From contig CAJUDN010000006.1 in NCBI GenBank assembly GCA_910585355.1, forward strand, positions 31,473-63,840: DNA of 32,368 nt, in the 5' to 3' direction. Numbering within the stretch: position 1 is the first letter of the stretch; every line of letters begins with the position of its first letter. A program made the translations under genes and the position numbers. Positions 30,262 through 32,368 of the stretch are shown piece by piece. The notes below the pieces were generated by a model that worked only from the letters and a program-made list of their open reading frames with translations, did no database searches and was not told the origin of the DNA. The stretch comes from an uncultured Lachnospiraceae bacterium. Its GTDB lineage: Bacteria; Bacillota_A; Clostridia; Lachnospirales; Lachnospiraceae.

Positions 30262-30280
30262 TATCAATCGGACTTCCTTT
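30243..30280. terminator. Bidirectional terminator shared by csrA and the convergent gene
   Basis: AAAGGAAGTCCG (30243-30254) pairs perfectly with CGGACTTCCTTT (30269-30280) around a 14-nt loop. T runs follow in both directions. The csrA stop (30259-30261) and the stop of the opposing gene (30264-30266) both lie in the loop. Confidence 0.9.
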
Positions 30281-31460
30281 TAAACAGGTTGCTTGTAATC
30301 AATATCTTTAACTGTCGTATTCCTCTCCATATCCAGCAAATCGGAAGGAGAATTGGAATATTTTCCAGAACGGGGTAAATAACACACATATATCTGTATT
30401 CGGGAAAAGCCCAGCTTAACATGCGTTTTACTTTTTTCCATCGCTTGCTCCACTTTTCAGTGAATGCTGCTCTTTTTTCCCGAGCCTGCTCCTTTTTAAT
30501 TTCCCGTTGAATTAAGCGTTTAAGCTTTAGTGCCTGCTGATCCGTTTCTTTGTTCAGGTAGCCTCTGCTCAAAATCCGGTTTTCGAGAATATCATATACA
30601 TGTATATCCTCAGGCAAACCGTCGGTCGCCCTCTCACCCTTGCTCCCAAACCACATATATGCAATCTGCAGAATTTTTTCTCCTAATTCATTAATTCGAA
30701 AGTTCTCCAGTCTTCTCTCAACAGATTCCATATTCATTTTTTCCTTCCAGTGCCTGTGAAAAATGAACAGATCCAGCATATCGCGCACTAAAAGTTCATC
30801 CATTACATATGCGTAAGCCGCCTTTGCCAGCCTGTAAACAAACTGGTTTTCAATGGAAAGTATCCTCACATACTGATAGTCGTCAAAAAATGGCGCAGTA
30901 TCCAGCATAAGCCTTATATTTTTATCATACAGTTTTGTACGGAATGGCAGCTTATGATAGAGCTCCATGTCGAAGCCGGCCGCATTCCTCATATGTTCTC
31001 CGTATCCCTTATATAAACGGTCTGACTCATAGCCTAAGTCTATCATATACCCTTTCGCCAAGGCATAACTTTTTTCATCCACCAAAATCTTAAGAAGTCC
31101 GCAGTCCGCCATCTCCGGAACGAGATATAACTCGCGGATTGCACAAGAAGAAATAACAAAACACGGAAGCTTCATCATTTCCATCATCATCAGGATCTCT
31201 TTTTGAGCTTCCCTGTATACATCCCCAAACATCAGAGATTTCTGGTAACGATCAAAAAGCCGCTCTCTCCACCGATCTGGTATCTGATCACCATTTCCCA
31301 AACAAGCTAAATATATGATATTGGCAATTTTATGGTAATCTGCTTCCCGGAATATTTTTTCCCAATTCATCCGGCCATACATTACCCGTAAATCATCCTG
31401 GCGTATAATCCCGCCTACTGTATTAACAAGGAATCGGCCTTCATATATTAATCGCTCCAT
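30264..31460 (-). CDS. Nucleotidyltransferase-like protein (NTP_transf_5 type), catalytic motif degenerate
   Basis: This 398-residue protein shows the layout of uncharacterised Firmicute nucleotidyltransferases: helical N-terminal part, a core at about 100-200 (LPCFVISSCAIRELYLVPEM; ILVDEKSYALAKGYMIDLGY; AAGFDMELYHKLPF), and a helical C-terminal half (YRLAKAAYAYVMDELLVRDM with LDLFIFHRHW). The usual G-D-x-D metal motif appears as DCGLLKILVD, with both aspartates replaced, so it may be non-catalytic or may bind nucleotide only. The C-terminus is very basic and carries a hydrophobic stretch (YPVLENIPILLPICWIW) that could touch membrane. It is downstream of the 3D-domain gene (12 bp gap) with a good AGGAG ribosome binding site. 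Family placement is tentative. Confidence 0.6.
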   Translation of the reverse strand: MERLIYEGRFLVNTVGGIIRQDDLRVMYGRMNWEKIFREADYHKIANIIYLACLGNGDQIPDRWRERLFDRYQKSLMFGDVYREAQKEILMMMEMMKLPCFVISSCAIRELYLVPEMADCGLLKILVDEKSYALAKGYMIDLGYESDRLYKGYGEHMRNAAGFDMELYHKLPFRTKLYDKNIRLMLDTAPFFDDYQYVRILSIENQFVYRLAKAAYAYVMDELLVRDMLDLFIFHRHWKEKMNMESVERRLENFRINELGEKILQIAYMWFGSKGERATDGLPEDIHVYDILENRILSRGYLNKETDQQALKLKRLIQREIKKEQAREKRAAFTEKWSKRWKKVKRMLSWAFPEYRYMCVIYPVLENIPILLPICWIWRGIRQLKILITSNLFKRKSD

Positions 31461-31472
31461 AAAAATCTCCTA

Positions 31473-32312
31473 TTACTGAACCAGATAAACTTTCTTCTTC
31501 TGTCTTCCGAATCGAACCGCTTCCTCATGGGTATCAAAATAAATGTCAATCACATTTCCCGTTACACTCTTTCCTGTATCTTCTATGGTGTAAACAATCC
31601 CGTCAATTTCTATTTTTGTCCCCATTTCCAGAATGCTTAAATCAGCCGCCACCGTATGCCTGGCTCTTGGTACGGTTTCTGATTTTGTCAAATAGACCTC
31701 TTTCTCTCCACAACATTCCTCACAACTGCAGTAGCCGGTGATATCAAACACCCCCAGCGACGTCCCATCATGCACTTCTTCCTGCTGAAGCAGATATACC
31801 GGAAGCTTCGCCCTTCCAAAGACCAGGGCTTCCTCATGATTGTCAAAATACAGACTCAGCTTTTCTTTGGCCCTGGTCGACAACTTATCCTGTACTTCAT
31901 ATACATGATCCCCAATCCGTATTTTATCCCCTATCTGAAAAAGCTCAAGATCGGCAGCCACAGTAACCCCCTGAACCGGCCTCTGCCCGGAATAAGTAAT
32001 ATAACCGTCTGATTCCTTTACACAACGTTTACAACTGCAATATGCGGCTATCTCCATCTCTCCCAGATACTCTTCTGTCTCCGCATCTTCCGTTGAATCC
32101 AAAGAAGCTTTCTCCTGGCCTTCATTCAAAACAAGTGTAACTGTACTTTCCTCTAATGGTGCAATTGTTGCTAAATCCTCTCCCGTCGTTTCCGTATCTC
32201 CATTGCAAGTAGCCACAGTTGTCAGAACACAGACTAAAATTATTGCTGCTCCCACACTGCATTGCACAGCAGTCAGAAACCGTTTTTTTACGCCGAAATG
32301 TTCTTTCAACAT
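31473..32312 (-). CDS. Membrane-anchored protein with two 3D (Asp-Asp-Asp) domains
   Basis: This 279-residue protein has a basic N-terminus and one hydrophobic segment (about 12-34), an uncleaved anchor or signal. A Thr/Glu-rich spacer (35-80) and two tandem 3D domains (about 83-175 and 185-279) follow. Both repeats share a CSC..C(C/V) motif (AAYCSCKRCV, TGYCSCEECC) and an end of the form FD(N/T)HEEA..FGR. Domain 2 keeps all three aspartates (VAADL, IEDTG, IDIYF). Domain 1 has VAADL and VQDKL but LSLYF in place of IDIYF, losing the third. 3D domains belong to the MltA/RpfB-type peptidoglycan enzymes, so wall hydrolysis or wall binding outside the membrane is expected. A GGGGG ribosome binding site supports the ATG at 32312. 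Confidence 0.85.
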   Translation of the reverse strand: MLKEHFGVKKRFLTAVQCSVGAAIILVCVLTTVATCNGDTETTGEDLATIAPLEESTVTLVLNEGQEKASLDSTEDAETEEYLGEMEIAAYCSCKRCVKESDGYITYSGQRPVQGVTVAADLELFQIGDKIRIGDHVYEVQDKLSTRAKEKLSLYFDNHEEALVFGRAKLPVYLLQQEEVHDGTSLGVFDITGYCSCEECCGEKEVYLTKSETVPRARHTVAADLSILEMGTKIEIDGIVYTIEDTGKSVTGNVIDIYFDTHEEAVRFGRQKKKVYLVQ

Positions 32313-32368
32313 CGATATCCCCCTAGAGTGTGTCTGAAAATTAAAAAATGCACAAAATCTGGCGAGAA

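Overview
The window looks like the chromosome of a motile, anaerobic, low-to-mid-GC Firmicute, most likely a Lachnospiraceae / Clostridium cluster XIVa bacterium. This is inferred from gene content and order: a flgM-flgN-flgK-flgL-yviE-fliW-csrA operon like that of Bacillus and clostridia, ylqG/ylqH-type flagellar genes, choline-binding-type wall repeats, luxS, a nickel-pincer (lar) pair, strong AGGAGG ribosome binding sites, and SigD-type promoters (GCCGATAA).

Left part (1-11.8 kb), metabolic and housekeeping genes: the 5' end of a chemotaxis receptor (minus); an AraC regulator divergent from an NADPH-type iron alcohol dehydrogenase; a minus operon larB-larC-GNAT acetyltransferase; trpS followed by a fumarylacetoacetate-hydrolase-family gene; luxS on plus, sharing a compact divergent promoter with trpS; and a 790-codon minus gene that joins a glycogen-debranching-like (GH13) protein with apparently destroyed catalytic motifs to a complete O6-alkylguanine DNA methyltransferase domain. 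The flanking intergenic DNA carries GC-rich hairpins and degenerate palindromic repeats.

Middle and right part (11.8-30.3 kb), a late flagellar island: a divergent FliD-like protein; fliD-fliS-fliT-like; a short flagellin whose stop codon is followed by about 290 nt of structured, apparently transcribed sequence before its terminator; then a seven-gene minus operon (FliK/YlqG-like, FlhB C-terminal-like, two secreted wall-binding-repeat proteins, a lytic transglycosylase, a PilZ protein, a GT2 glycosyltransferase). Divergent from it is the plus operon flgM-flgN-flgK-flgL-yviE-like-fliW-csrA. Four promoters here share the layout TTAT/TAAT, 15 nt, then GCCGA(T/A)A(A/T). This ties the hook-associated, cap, filament and wall-remodelling genes to SigD, with FlgM as anti-sigma factor and FliW-CsrA as the likely post-transcriptional control of flagellin.

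Right edge (30.3-32.4 kb): csrA converges on a degenerate nucleotidyltransferase-like gene through a shared bidirectional terminator. Upstream of that gene is a membrane-anchored protein with two 3D (Asp-Asp-Asp) domains, the first lacking one of the three aspartates.

Most promising second looks: the inactive-GH13/Ogt fusion, the structured RNA behind flagellin, the 19-nt tandem array between the two wall-binding paralogues, and the mutually overlapping trpS/luxS promoters.
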